From Adiantum capillus-veneris (lineage: Eukaryota > Streptophyta > Polypodiopsida > Polypodiales > Pteridaceae), in NCBI GenBank assembly GCA_014529385.2, contig CM043953.1, forward strand, positions 82,156,338 to 82,220,337: a stretch of DNA of 64,000 nucleotides, read 5' to 3'. Every line of letters starts with the position of its first letter. Positions within the stretch are counted from its first letter, which is position 1. Shown in pieces: positions 1-12,600 of the stretch. Made by a program: the position numbers and the translations under genes. Below the pieces are notes generated by a model, which saw only the letters and a list, made by a program, of their open reading frames with translations, was not told the DNA's origin and made no database searches.

Positions 1-87
1 TGGGTGCGATCCTCTGCAATGCTTCACCCCTCTTGCCCCCACTAACCCATGGTGCAACCCGACTCTAAAGAGGAGAAATATAAAATG

Positions 88-547
88 AAAAATTACCAGA
101 ATACCCCTCTAATTTGCGAAAATTCTCAAAATAACCTCAATAGTTTTTTCATAAATTCCCAAAATGTCTCTCAAATTTCCCAAATTTCCCAAAATACCCT
201 TGGTTGTGAGAGTAAATTTCTCCAAAAATAAAAAACTTTGCAGCTTTTCATAAGAAGATTGATTGTCTATCATACAAGATGCTAAAACTAGAATTTGAGT
301 TGGTTATGTAGGCTTTGGCGATGAATTGCTTCATTATTTTTAGACATAATTGCCTCTTTTTGCAAGGTAGTTTTTGACAAATTACATGCTAAGCACGCAA
401 AAACGAATCTCAATTGTCAAAAAGGAATAAAGATTAGAAAATCTTGAACAATCCAACCAAAATAGATTAAGGATATGTTGGGAATTTTTGAAATTTGAGG
501 GGTATTTTGGGAATTTCCACAAATTAGAGGGGTACTTTGGTAATTTT
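88..547. mobile_element. MITE-like element, copy 1 (terminal inverted repeats)
   Basis: About 460 bases bounded by inverted repeats. The left end reads AAAAATTACCAGAATACCCC and the right end is the reverse complement of nearly the same sequence. The termini are made of iterated AAATTCCCAAAATACCCC-like words spaced about 30 bases apart. The middle is AT-rich and non-coding. Related copies lie at 35384-35844 and 41158-41493; copy 3 shares the interior words TTTTCATAAGAAGA and CAAGATGCTAAAACTAGAAT. No clean target duplication was seen. The short open frame at 49-231 is the low-complexity repeat itself, not a gene. Confidence 0.7.
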
Positions 548-1169
548 TACTTGGTGAGCCGAGGGTCCCTTTTTGGCTCCTTGAGCTCATAAACGGCCAC
601 CTGGCATCAACAAATAATTTAAAAAAAGCGTAACGAACAACAACGCAAGCAAATAAAGCAGCGAAAGCATATTTTTTCTCCTCGCTGCTTGTCTTCTTCT
701 AATTTGCAAGCAATGCCAAATAACCACGAGAGCTTTCCTCGGTAGCAGGTCACTTGCTCTTGCTCCTTTCAACCTCCTCACTCTGTGCTCCCTTCACTGC
801 AACCCGTCGTCTTTGCTTGTTTGGCTCTTTGAGCCCACAAACAGTCATGTGTCTGAGGGCTTCGTTATTTTTTAAGCACAAAAAGCATCAACAGCTTGAA
901 ACTGAAAAGGCACCGCAGATGTGCAGGGCCAGAATATCTTGTAAGCATCATTGATTTTGGGTCCATGGCACGGCTTAATCCGCTAATAAATCTAGGGAAG
1001 AAACTGCAATATTCGCTATAGTGATAAGAAAGACTGGGCTGTCTTCACCGGATGTGCAATAATTTGGTTGGCATGTTATATGCTCCAAAAGTCGGGAAGG
1101 TTGCAGGCAAAACCCTGAGTATATATATTTACCTGAGGGAAACTCTTCAAGCGTACAAACCCCCAGTAT
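548..1169. other. Unannotated intergenic stretch
   Basis: Nothing recognisable. Short open frames occur on both strands (for example 587-781 minus and 754-954 plus) but they overlap each other, have no motif, and look like chance frames. Confidence 0.5.
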
Positions 1170-2996
1170 GTGGTGCAAGATCGAGAGAGAGAAGGGATTC
1201 TCATCAACGTGCAGAAGCTCTTTGTTGGCACCAAATGTCTTTGTGAAGATTTTGACACACTTGCAGGCTATGTAATCCTCCCCGAGATGAATATTTCTCT
1301 TCTTCTTCCCGTTGTCAGAGGCATGCCAGCTCCTGTACTTCCACGTTCAAAGCTTGATTCCCTCAACACAAAACTTCCCCACAACATTATGTTATCGGTC
1401 TTGGGCGAGGTGCAACATGTTTCACTATTCGATCTGATATTGGGCTTGCTTGTGCTACCCGTGATCTACCTGATAGATCGGTCACTATGATTGGGAGTGC
1501 CATTGCGTCTTGACGTGGCGTCGATCGTAGGTGCGGTAAGGATTCTGTAGGTGATGAAGAAGATGACGAGGAGGCAGAGGATAAGGGTTATGATGAAAAC
1601 CAAAAATTTGATGAGTTTGAGGGGAATGATGTGGGTTTGTTTGCCACTTCTGAATATGATGAGGATGACAAAGAAGCAGATGAGATTTTGGGGGTATTGA
1701 CAAGAGGATGGACTTGAGAAGGAAGGACCGTAGAGAAGAGCGCTTGAAGAAAGAGACCGAGAAATACAAAGCTTCAACTTAAAAATTACGGAGCAATTTG
1801 CAAATTTAAAGAGAAAGTTGTCCACCCATGAGTGCAGAAGAATGGGATAGCATTCCCGAAATTGGAGACTATTCTCTTCGCAATAAGAAGAAGAGGTTTG
1901 AGAGCTATATACCTGTCCTCGACAGTCGCTTGAGAAAGCTAAGCAAGAAAAGGAACACGTGTCAACACTGGACCCGAAAATCAGGACAACTTTCTTTAAA
2001 ACTTGACAAGCTTTCTGACTCGGTTTTGCAGGCTGAAAGAAATTTCATTGAGACAGGATGTAAAGAATGCCCCAGAAATGAAGATGTTTGGCCGGAGGCT
2101 TGCCGCTTATAAGCTTTGGATGTTAAAGCGCAGGCCGACGTTTCGACCAAGGGAGTTAAAGCGATCCCCAATTCTGTCAAGCTTTGGATGCATGCGGTTA
2201 AGCTCGAGGATGGTGATGTAAGTAAAGGGAATGAAGATGGTTGCACGAAGAGCTTGCAAAAGCTGCGACTAGCCGAGGTGTCATTTACCTTCGACTTTGC
2301 ACGCAGTTTGTCAGTTGGGCGGTGGCAGCAATGAATGCTCAGTTTAGGAGGTCATGTGCGCAAACAAGCGGTCAGCTAGCCCCGTTCCAAATGCAACTGA
2401 ACGCAGGAACAACCGTGTTATTTGCGTGCTACATCTGTAAGGTTTGGAAAGCTCTTGTTGAACTAGAGAATGAGGATGATGGAAGAGTGTTACTCGCTCA
2501 TGCACTGAGTGCCGCCCCCTCATGCACGTGTTGCTTTGGCTAGCTCTTGCTCGATTGGAATCTTACGACCAAGCTAAGAAAGTTTTAACAAATAGGGCCC
2601 GAGAAATGCTTCCTACTGAGCCTGATATTTGAACTACTGGAGCCAAGCTTGAGGAGGCAAATGGAAACATCGAAATAATGTCCAAAATTATAGAGAGGGA
2701 AATCAGATCTTTGCAGAGGGAGGGTGTTGACATATATAGACCGAGAAGCATGGATGAAAGAGGCAGAGGCAGATGAAAGAGTTGGTTTTGTTGCTACTTG
2801 CCATGCTATAATAAAAACTACTATTGAAATAGATGTGGAGGAAGAAGACCGCAAACGTTCATGGGTTGCTAATGCAGATGAATGTAAAAAGAGGGGATCG
2901 ATCGAGACTGCAAGAGCACTTTATGTGCATGCACTTTCATGCTACAATAATCTCCTCAGAATTTGGCACTGCCGCAAAGGCTTGTTTACGTGCTAA
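1170..2996 (+). pseudogene. STA1: Broken PRP6/STABILIZED1-like pre-mRNA splicing factor
   Basis: In plants this family (PRPF6, STABILIZED1) is a large U4/U6.U5 tri-snRNP protein with an N-terminal PRP1 domain and many HAT repeats. I recognise, in order but in different frames: words matching the N-terminal segment (DSLNTK, then RGATCFTIRSDIG, about 1340-1450); an acidic stretch KGYDENQKFDEFEGNDVGLF near 1586-1645; SAEEWDSIPEIGDYSLRNKK at 1830-1890; and HAT-repeat words ECPRNEDVWPEACRL (2065-2109), IPNSVKLWMHAVKLE (2166-2210), REGVDI (about 2719) and EEEDRK near 2840. At least five frame changes or stops break it. About 65 family residues are missing between the LSDSV and ETGCKECP words. It stops about a third of the way through the HAT array. 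No introns are visible. It is a non-functional copy. I recall the family from memory; the exact 5' limit is uncertain. Confidence 0.8.
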
Positions 2997-4688
2997 TGTG
3001 CTTCTGTGGTTTCTTGAGCCGAGAATTGGCCACTTGGCATGATCTAGGCCACCACCCTAGACCCAAATCAATGGCAAGAGCCTCTTGTAAAAAAAACTCA
3101 TGCTGCATTTAATATTAGCCTATCATTGCTTTTTTGTTGAACATGCCTGCATTAAAAAGGCGCTCTCGTTGCAGTGGTGAAACACACCTATAGCATTTCT
3201 ACTCCGATATCCATTATCATCTCTTTCCGATTTCACATGTCAATTGTCGCACTCCTTGCAATTACACGTTTAGCATGAGAGCGAAGTTGATGAAAAGGGC
3301 AGGTAAAATCTACTTATGATATCATGCTACTGCATGGCCATCGAGTCACATAATTGAGGAGAATCCGTGCTTGGTCTACAAGGAAAGCCCACACTGCAAA
3401 TAGGAAATTGGCTACAACATAAGGCAGGAGAAAGAGTTGACGGCGAGCAGAGAGAGATAATGCAATTTTAACAAGGCAAAATCTATCGAAAAGCACCCAT
3501 AACTCTTTACATAATGAACCTTCGACATAGATTATAAAATTAGATCTTCTTCTCTTTAAGCTTAATCATTATGTCACATCTGTTGTATTTGTCTTAATGC
3601 GTGTTTTGTGTCTGGCAGGGAGGACATAAATTCACAACACTGGATGTTTCAATCGCACAGGTGAGACTCCAGCTTGACAACACTACAAGGTTCATTATCT
3701 TTATCCAACACCCCATGACTATGCGTTTGCTTGGCGTAACACATAAACGCTACGGGGCAGGGCACGGATTTCGTTTCTTATAATTTTTGGAGAGACCATA
3801 GTGCCTACTCTCCACCATACTTTTGTATGGCACCTTTGCATGACGTGCACTGTATACTTTGCAGTTTCGATCTGTGACATTTTATTGCAAGAAGATATGT
3901 TTAACTATTCACATCACTTTTTTGTAGCTTCACTCAAATATTGTCCTCTGGCTTGCACAATTGGATGACATTTGTACACGATTATCAGGTTGGTAGTGTA
4001 GTTCAATTTTTTTTAGTCTGTTTATGCTTTCTGTACTTTTTAGTTTGTCAAAGATTCTTTAAGTTTAGTTTTTCCACATGTTTTCCTCAACAATGCATGC
4101 TCAATTTTGATCATCGTATCTATATATCAAATAGACTTTCTCACAATTTGGCAATTCAACCTAAATATTGAAATAAAGTAAAATTGACTATGCTTGATTG
4201 AGAATAAGATGAGTGTTTCAAAGACGGTTCCATGGTTTAGAGACTAAATGGTCGATATTACTAGGTTGAATGATGCAATCTGCAAACAACTATCAAATTA
4301 GGTTAAGTTGAAACCCTTTTGCTTGATTCAATTACTCTCTTTAGTAACTCTTTGTCGTATATGGAGCACCATGGGACACAACTTGCTTCTTCCCAATGCT
4401 CAGCAAGTCCCAAGTTGAGCTATTATTGGTGTTTATCAATTGGTTCTACTCATTTTCTTGTGTCACCAAAACAAAACCCAAGGCGACAATAATCACAACC
4501 AGCTAATTAAGTCAGCTAATTAAGTCACCAACCGTGCTCCAAAATCTATTAGATTATGTACGGCAAAGGCCCACCAAGCAAGACTAGTTCCAAAATAAAA
4601 TATACTTTCCAAAATTTGAAGGGTCGCTTACGGTGTCAAAAGCTTGAAAATAGCCAGGGCCTACGTTCTCCGTAGTTTCGTCGACGGG
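2997..4688. other. Upstream region of EMC7, no gene recognised
   Basis: AT-rich and non-coding as far as I can see. A short segment at 3619-3660 is bordered by ag and gt like an exon (frame 3601-3783), but its peptide resembles nothing I know and has no partner exons. The last few hundred bases must hold the EMC7 promoter and 5' UTR. An A/T-rich stretch (AAAATATA) near 4597-4605 is the only TATA-like candidate. Confidence 0.4.
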
Positions 4689-4885
4689 ATGGACAGTTTT
4701 ACCTGGTCGTCTCTGCTCGCGATCTCGCTTCTCAGCTGCCTTACTACCTCGATCGCAGCTAGGTTCTCTCTCTCTCTCTCTATCTCGCGTGTACGTGCCA
4801 TATGCAATATCTCTGATATTTCCTTCTTCCAGTGGCTTAGGAGGTTACACTATTGATGGAAGGATTCAACACTCTCGCACTCAAG
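4689..4885 (+). CDS. EMC7: EMC7 exons 1 and 2
   Basis: Exon 1 (4689-4762) encodes the signal peptide and ends mid-codon with AG. The 70-base intron (4763-4832) opens with a TC microsatellite right after the GT donor. Exon 2 (4833-4885) starts with the T that completes a serine codon and reads [12 protein letters not shown], matching the family's DGYTI.GR motif. It ends in phase 1 at a CAAG/GTAAC donor, which fits the GG start of exon 3 at 34891. Confidence 0.9.
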
Positions 4886-4977
4886 GTAACTATAACAATC
4901 CGCACTTTCATTGGTCAGAGACTGATGCTTTTTGTTTGAGCTTATTTGCTTTTGTAAAAGAGGCTTGTGTGTGTGTG

Positions 4978-5021
<44 letters not shown>

Positions 5022-8000
5022 CACGGAGGTCAGATATGGGACCATCACAAAAACATTACAACGACTCGTTGCTTTTAAGTGAAGCCATCAGATACATATC
5101 AGTTAAGGACTGAGGGTCCATCGTCAGGGTGAAAAAGAAAAGAAAAAAGAAACAAAACCTAAAGAGGGTTAGGTAGAGCTTTTTTAGGGTTCGGAACTCC
5201 TGGATGATGGCTTTACTACCTTGATATACTGCCCATTTACTTTGCTTGCGGGCTTCGCGCATCTTCTTGAGCTCACTCATTTTTATCTTTAGTTGATTTG
5301 TCGTTCGGCTCCTCCCTAATCCAAACCTTTGTTCCTTCTAGGATTCGAGATTGCCGTAGCAACTGCATCCTATCCTCTTTGTCCTTGAAAGAGAAGACAA
5401 TGCTTGGACGACACTTATCTATGTGTGTCGTTATCCGAGAAACTATTTTAAGTTTGATGTTAATTGGTTGAAGGATGTCGTTGAGCTTGGTGATTGCTTT
5501 GTCGTACTTGATATTTATGACATTAATCTTGAAAGGTTAAACGAATTGTGCAAAGCTTATGGCAAAATCAATGGCTTGAAAGCCCTTATCTTCTTTGACC
5601 CAGGAGTTACTGAAAATTTCATCCATCCCGACTTTCTCAAGTAGATAGACTTGGATTACGACTCCCAAGGATGAGAAATCGAAGCTGAGTTAGCCATTGA
5701 TCAAACTCAGAAGGTGGTACCTCTCATCAATGTGCTTCTAGTAACCATCCAAGGATACCATAGAAAAGCAGATTTTCACATCACGAAGTTGGGTGATTGC
5801 GACGTTCTCTTGGGCATGCCTTGGCATGACAAGAATGACGCGACACTCCAAATCCGGAACCATACGATTACCTTGATGAAGAAGGACAAGTCAATTGTTT
5901 TCAAAGTTCGGTTGTCTGAACAAAAACCTAAATGAAATTTCAAATTGCTTTGTATTTAGATACTTTTTGAACTTTGTTTGAGAAAGTACTGTTTGAAATT
6001 TGTTTAAAATGGATGGTATCTATTTTAAACCTGTCTTTGTGCCAATTTGAGAATTGTTTGACTTTGGTTTTAATACTTGTTTCAATGATTGGTGATTTAC
6101 TTTCGGGTGAAAAACTGAAGAGAAGAATTGATGGTTGATATTGTTTGAACCTTCGAACAACATAAATGAGGTGTCTGGGGAGCGTTTCGTTGTATGCTTA
6201 AACACCTCGAACGACGCAGACCGGGTGTCTGGGAAGCGTTTCATTGTACATTGGAAAACCTTTGAACGACGTAGACCAGGTGTCTGGCGTTTAGTTGTAT
6301 GCTTGAAATTTGTAAGTGACACAAGGTGTGGTTTGGGGAGCGTTTGGCTGTATCAGTCCTCTAAGCTCATGGCTCGGATCTTTTTAGGTTATTTATGGGG
6401 GGAGCGATTGTCACAAAATGATGACGTGGCTGTCCACATGGAAGCTAATAGATTTTAAGTTGTTTTAACTTATAGGGTACCCGTTTGATGGGACTCCTAG
6501 GGATACTAGAAACTACAAAATCAGGTGGGACCAATAACTAGCTAGCGCCTACACCAAGCGTCTACAAAACGCGTTGGCTGGCTAATGTGGCATGCTGTAC
6601 GAAAATCCGTGATTTGGGTTGCTAGCTTTGAAGCGGTACCTTTTGGGCCAGGTGCTTTCGAGACTAAAGCTTTTCATGTAATTGCTTTTGAGAATGCCTA
6701 GAGCCTATAAATATGTACTTAGGGGCTCTCTTCCCTTAGTTTTGCTGGGAGCATTGAGCAGAGAAGAACCTCTGACTTGGTACTTGATCAAGCATTAATA
6801 TAAAAACAAATACCGAAAGGAGCGCCAGACTTTGGGGCCAATACCTCTGGGCACGGAACTACGACGGGCCATGTAGTCTCTCATTAAATTGTGATTAAGT
6901 TTATTAAGTGATTCTCACGTGTGTCGTGCCAGATTTTCGACTTAGGATGTCCAAGTCTGTTACAGTGGTATTAGAGCTTTGTCAACTTTCCTTCCAAGGA
7001 GAATTCGATCCTTTCCACCGCGACACACATGGATTCAGTCAACGAATCCCTCAAGGATCAGAACAACCCATCGGACAACTTCGGGTTGGGAGAAAACGCG
7101 GAAGATTCAAACGGTCGACGGCCACCTTCTGGAGGTTCAGAAGAAGAGTACTGTAAGGTGCCCTGGAATGAATGTTGAACTTTACTCAAGATGAGTGCTC
7201 CGAACTTTGCTCAAGGTTCCTTTTACTTATGGAAGGGAGAGCCTTCCGTTCTCAATGAGAGAGTGCAATGGACACAAACAAAATGAATGGACACTGTGCG
7301 TGAAAGTGCATAAGACTGAGAGATAGAGAGAGAAGAGAATACGACACCAGAGACGTAAAACCCTCCTCCAAGGGCCCCATCTCTATGGCTAGAGCTGTCT
7401 ACTTATGATTGCACAAATCTCTACAATGCTTGGACTTGCCAGCGATGAGGACGATGACGAGACGGGCTGAAATCTGGAAACGCTAAGGGTTGACATCTGC
7501 AAATCTTGTATCTGCTGAATGTTGACTCTATGTCGATGGCGACGATGCGACGACGACGCGTTGAAAACGCAGATGCTGAAATCTGCGTTTTCTGGGCTGA
7601 GTCTGTAAACTTCAATGGATCCCACCGTGCGGCGAGGAACTGCTGCGGGAAGGTGAGATCTGCGAGGTTTTGAACTTCTTTTGCGAGTGCTAAAGGCTGA
7701 AAACTGAAAACGCTGGTCCTATGGCTGATTCTGTCGCTCGCGATGATCTGCAAAAACGCTAGGGTTATTCTGCAAACCAAAAACGCTAGGGTTGAAAAAG
7801 GTTTTGTTGTTGCCGGTTGCTCTGCAAATGCAAAACGCTAGGTTGATCTGCTGTGTCGTGACGATGGCTAATTTGCTGAACAAAACCGCCAGGGTTGAAC
7901 TATTGATGCAAAAACGCTAGGGTAGCTGTTGTGAGGCAAAAACGCTAGGAATCTTGCGGGTTCTGTTGAGAAGCTGCCTGTTGAGCGAGTGCTCTTGCTG

Positions 8001-9620
8001 CCTCTTCTACCAGAAAGTGCTAGCGCTAGGTTTTATTTATACAAACTTAGCAAAATTGCCCTACCTACTTTCCAACAAAAGTCACTTAAAAGTAATAAGT
8101 GAAAAATATCAAAAATAGGGAAAATAGGTCTATGCACTGTAAAAATGCTACTGATGGGATCTGACTGGAATCTGATGGTCATGCTGTGTGCAACCAGAGG
8201 ATATGCATCTAATCTAAGTGTCTTGACATGCACGGTCTGCGAACAGACTCACAAAGGTCTGGTCATGCTGTGTGCAACCAGAGGATATGCATCTAATCTA
8301 AGTGTTTGGACATGCACGGTCTGCGAACAGACTCACAAAGGTGCTAGATCACTTCCTATTCTAGACTGACTTGACTGAACTGAACCCTGATCATGCTGTA
8401 GCTTGTCCACGGACACATAGGGTTGGATGTGTCACGTGACAAGTACGGGCCACTCCGGCCTAGGGAGTACGAACGAATGGAGATGCAGTGTCAACAACAG
8501 GTTGATGCTTGTGCTCGACATATGTTCCAATACTCTAAAGATCCTCAATACACAAAATTTTTGACCAGGCATCCGATTGACGAGATGCATTCTCGATGGC
8601 GTACGGCCATTGATTCACCTTTGAAGTTAGCTTTGAAGAAAGCTCCCGTTCCGCAGATGTACACTAAAGAACTTGACGACGTTGTTGACAGACGAGTCAA
8701 CCGACTCGTGAAGACCAAGAAGCACTCAAAGGAACATAGTCAATCAACAGACTACCTTGGCTACTTGGGTCACAAGTCTACTTTTGCAAATGCACAAAAA
8801 ACAAAGAAGCGTGTACGCTTTGAGGATGTGTCCAGTTGGTCCTCATTCTCTTTTGATAGTTCCGACAGCTCTTTCTCTTCTGATTCTAATGATAAGGACA
8901 GAAAGGGCAAGAAACTAAGAAAGATTCAAAGACACGGAAATAACAAGAAGAAGGCCAAGAAAAGCAGATCCCACTGAAGATCTCAGAAATATTTAGATAG
9001 CTTGGAGGAGGTTTCATCCTTTTTTGAGAGTTCGGTCTCGGATGAACCAATGTTTTATTCTAAGAGGAAGCATTTTTATAGAGCCAATCAACATGACTTT
9101 CTCGAGGACAAGAGCAAGAAACCAAAGATTTTAAGGAGGGTGGACAAGCACTAAAGTTCGATACTTTTTCAGGCTTCCGAGATACCCACAAAGCCCTCGC
9201 CTTTATTTAAGAGTTTGACATAGTGTAACAGACTTGGACACTCCAAGTCAAGAATCTACCGCGACAGCACCAAATAACCACTTCAAAACAGTTAACATTT
9301 TACAATTTATTCGACACTGGCCCGACGGAGTTCCGTGTGCCTAGAGATATTGGCCCCAAAGACTGTCGGTATTTCGTTTTATATTAATCTGAGTTCAAAG
9401 TACAAGAGTGCGGGCATGCCAAAAGCAGTGCCCCAAAAGCTGAAAATCAAAAGCCCAAAGGCTTCCTGCTTTCCACAAGCTCTCTCTCTCTTGAGCCAAT
9501 AGAAAAATAAAGCAAAAGATTTTTTTTTCTCTCTCTCTCTCTCTCTCTCTCTTGCTTAATAAAATAAAGCAAGGAGGCTTTCTCTCTCTCTTATTCATTT
9601 TCATGGCATAAATAAAGCAA

Positions 9621-9671
<51 letters not shown>

Positions 9672-12600
9672 AAAAAGCATTGCCCAAAAATCTGCAAGCA
9701 CTTCCATGTCAACTCCGCAATATGCGCCGCAATTCGCGGGCTGCAACGTCAGCATAGAGTACGGACTTGCCACGTCAGCATTTCAGTACCGACTTGCCAC
9801 ATCAACGTTTCAGTATTTCTTGCAGAGGGGGTGTGTGTATAGCGGGCAGCCACGTCATCACTTTGTGACATACCCCCCTCTTGAAAGCATTGTAATCGCC
9901 CTTGATTACGCCTGCAAAACAGACAGAGGCCATAAACTGTCTTAGCAGACACTGACTGTTAGTACCTACGCATTAGGAAACACACATCTAGCACATGTAC
10001 CAATTGATAGTCACATCACACGACATCACAGGACATCACTCGACATCACAGGACATCACATGACATTCAACATTCATTCGGATCTTCGACCATGATTTAT
10101 CGGCAATGTAGTTAGCAATCGCATCTAGATCTAGTTGGGACTTCATAGATGCCCGATTGACTAACCCCTATTGCAACCATGTCTATTCGAGATCATTTAG
10201 ACCAAAATACTGCAGCCATTTCGTCTATCAGTTCCTGCACTTAAAAACAAGTCAAGAACAAATCAGTTTCATATTCAGGAATCCCATTTCATAAAGTCAT
10301 ACATCAGAATACTGTCAGCTCCTAGTAACTCTAGTATTCTAAAAATCAAGGCATCTGTTGACAAAGGAGCGGAGTAACTCCCCTCTTGTGCATCCCATTG
10401 CACCAGATCTGCGGCCAAGCTGAATTCTGGGTTCCATTTGGAGTAGACTATGCTAAACCAAAAGCTTCGAGATAAAGTTTCACAATCTGAGGAGTATTTG
10501 CTAGGTCCTCCTCCTCCATCCACTTCACATCCAATGCAAGATAGTTCTTGTATCTAACCAAGAACCGCCTTCTTACTTTACCCTTATTCTTTGTGTCCTT
10601 ACGTACCAAAATCTGTTCAGGAGCAAGGATCTCCTCGTTTTCCTCCACTTCGGGTTGCTCATCGGGCTCCCCATCGTCAGACACATCACCTTTAAAAGGT
10701 TTCAAGAGACTCACATGAAATGCATTTGGAATCCTCCAGGTATCAGGCAGTTTCAGTCGGAAGGAGACATTATTGATCTTTTTTAGAGATCTGGAAAGGT
10801 CCGTAGTATCTCATACTAAGCTTTGGAAAAAGCCTATCCTTTTCCTTCTTCTTTCTCAGGTGTGCCTTGTCAAAACGTTAAGAGCACCCAATCATCCTCC
10901 TTCAATTTCAAATCGCGGCGATGGCGATCCGCTGCCTTTTTCTGTCGTTCTTGAGATTTCTGCAAAGCCTCGTGGACCTTGGCAAAAGCAGTCTCTAAGT
11001 CACGCGTATACTCATCAGCTTCAAAAATCTTATCTTTCGTGCTTAGGAAGGGTGGAACCTTCGCAGCACCTTCACCAATCTCACATGGCGCTTTCCCCGT
11101 CGAAGAGTGTATCGTGTTATTGTAGGCAAACTCCACCAAAGGTAGATACTTTTCCCATTGGGTCTTCTGATACGAGATATAAGACTTCAATAAATCTAAA
11201 ACCACTGAATTGGCAATCTCAGATTACTCGTCAGTCTGCGGGTGGAAAGATGACGAGAACTGCAACCGCATGCGAATGTTCTTCCAAATTGCCTTCCAAA
11301 ACAAACTCGTGAATCTGGGGTCCGTATCGGAGACAATCGTCTCAGGCATGCCATGTAATTTGAAAATCTGGGCCACAAACTGTCTCGCTAAGTGATCCGG
11401 CTTGACTGTTTTCTTCACTGGAATGAAATGATCCTGCTTGCTAAATCTGTCAATAACAGTCCAGATACCATCGTGACCACTGTGTTCTCGGGAGATCAAA
11501 AATGAAATCCATTGCAATACTTTCGCAAGGGCGGGTGGGTATGGACAAAGGCTGTAACAATCCCTGTGCTTTATGCCTGTCGAACTTGACATTTTGACAT
11601 ACCAAGCACCTGCGCATAAACTCTTCCACATCTCTCTTGAGTCTCGGCCAAAAGAAGTATCTCTCTACCCCTTTCATGGTGGTAGCAATGCTGCGGTGAC
11701 CCGTAAAAGGTGGACAGTGGCATTCAATCATAACCTTTTCCCTCAATGGTTGTGTAACGCACAACATGGTTTTCCTCATCAAGTAGCCATCCTGAATGGA
11801 ATATCCCGCTACTGTCTCCCCATCCCGTATTCGTGTGAAAACGTCTGCAAATCCGGATCTGTGGCATACTGGTCGACCATATCCTCGAAGCTCTTATGAT
11901 GTATCGCGGAAATAGCCAGAACCAACGGCTTCCGAGACAAAGCATCTGCCACCAAATTCTTCTGTCCCTGAACATGGACAATCTAGAAGTAAAACTGTGA
12001 CAAGATGTTCGCCCACCGCATCTGCTTTTCTGATAGTTGCTTCTGTGACAAGTAGCGTAAACTCTGATGGTTTGTGAAGACAATAAAATCCGCTCCGAGT
12101 AGGTAGTGCCGCCACTGAGTAAGAGCATGGATAACCGCCAAAAGCTCTTTCTCATAAATCTGTGCAGTCAATTCAGGCCTTGAGAACAATCGGCTATCAT
12201 AAGCAATGACATGGCCTTCTTGCATTAAGACCGCACCCAGACTACGACCACAAGCATCACAATATACTGCAAATGACTTCTGCAAGTCCGGCAAAGTCAA
12301 AACTGGTCCCGTAGTCAATTTCTCTTTCAAAGTCTGTAAGGTAGTCACCTCTGTGGGTCCCACGAGAAAGGGACTCCTTTTTGTGTCAAGATATGAAAAG
12401 GGGAAGCAACCTCTGCAAACTTTTTAATGAACCGCCTGTAGTACGAACACAATCCCAAGAAGCTTCTAACTTCATGGACATTCTTCAAATGGGGCCAATC
12501 ACAGATACTCTCTATCTTGGCCGTATTCATCTGCACTCTTGCTGTTGAGACAATGTGTCCCAAAAAGTGTATCTCTGGTAGGAAAAATTCACTTTTCTTT

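Larger units (their letters stand above)
7029..9223 (+). pseudogene. Gypsy gag of element A, split by a solo LTR and truncated by element C
   Basis: The ATG lies 64 bases after LTR A and opens [13 protein letters not shown]. The frame runs to 7151, is interrupted by the solo LTR at 7152-8441 (plus one 5-base target repeat), and resumes exactly in frame at 8447 ([14 protein letters not shown]). It continues with a lysine-rich basic stretch and serine-rich acidic runs to a TGA at 8975-8977, where the homologous reading continues (likely CGA to TGA). The words [14 protein letters not shown] (near 9090) and, after a frameshift, [11 protein letters not shown] match element C's gag. A CAA-to-TAA type stop precedes EFDI. 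It is cut at 9223 by the LTR of element C. The capsid C-terminal part and zinc knuckle are gone. Confidence 0.8.

Noticed and set aside
3601-3783. Exon-like segment with ag and gt borders upstream of EMC7
   Set aside because: The peptide matches nothing I recognise, no neighbouring exon in phase could be found, and EMC7 is complete without it.
5056-5280. Minus-strand 74-codon frame in EMC7 intron 2
   Set aside because: No motif, a homopolymer-rich F run, and no related sequence elsewhere in the window.
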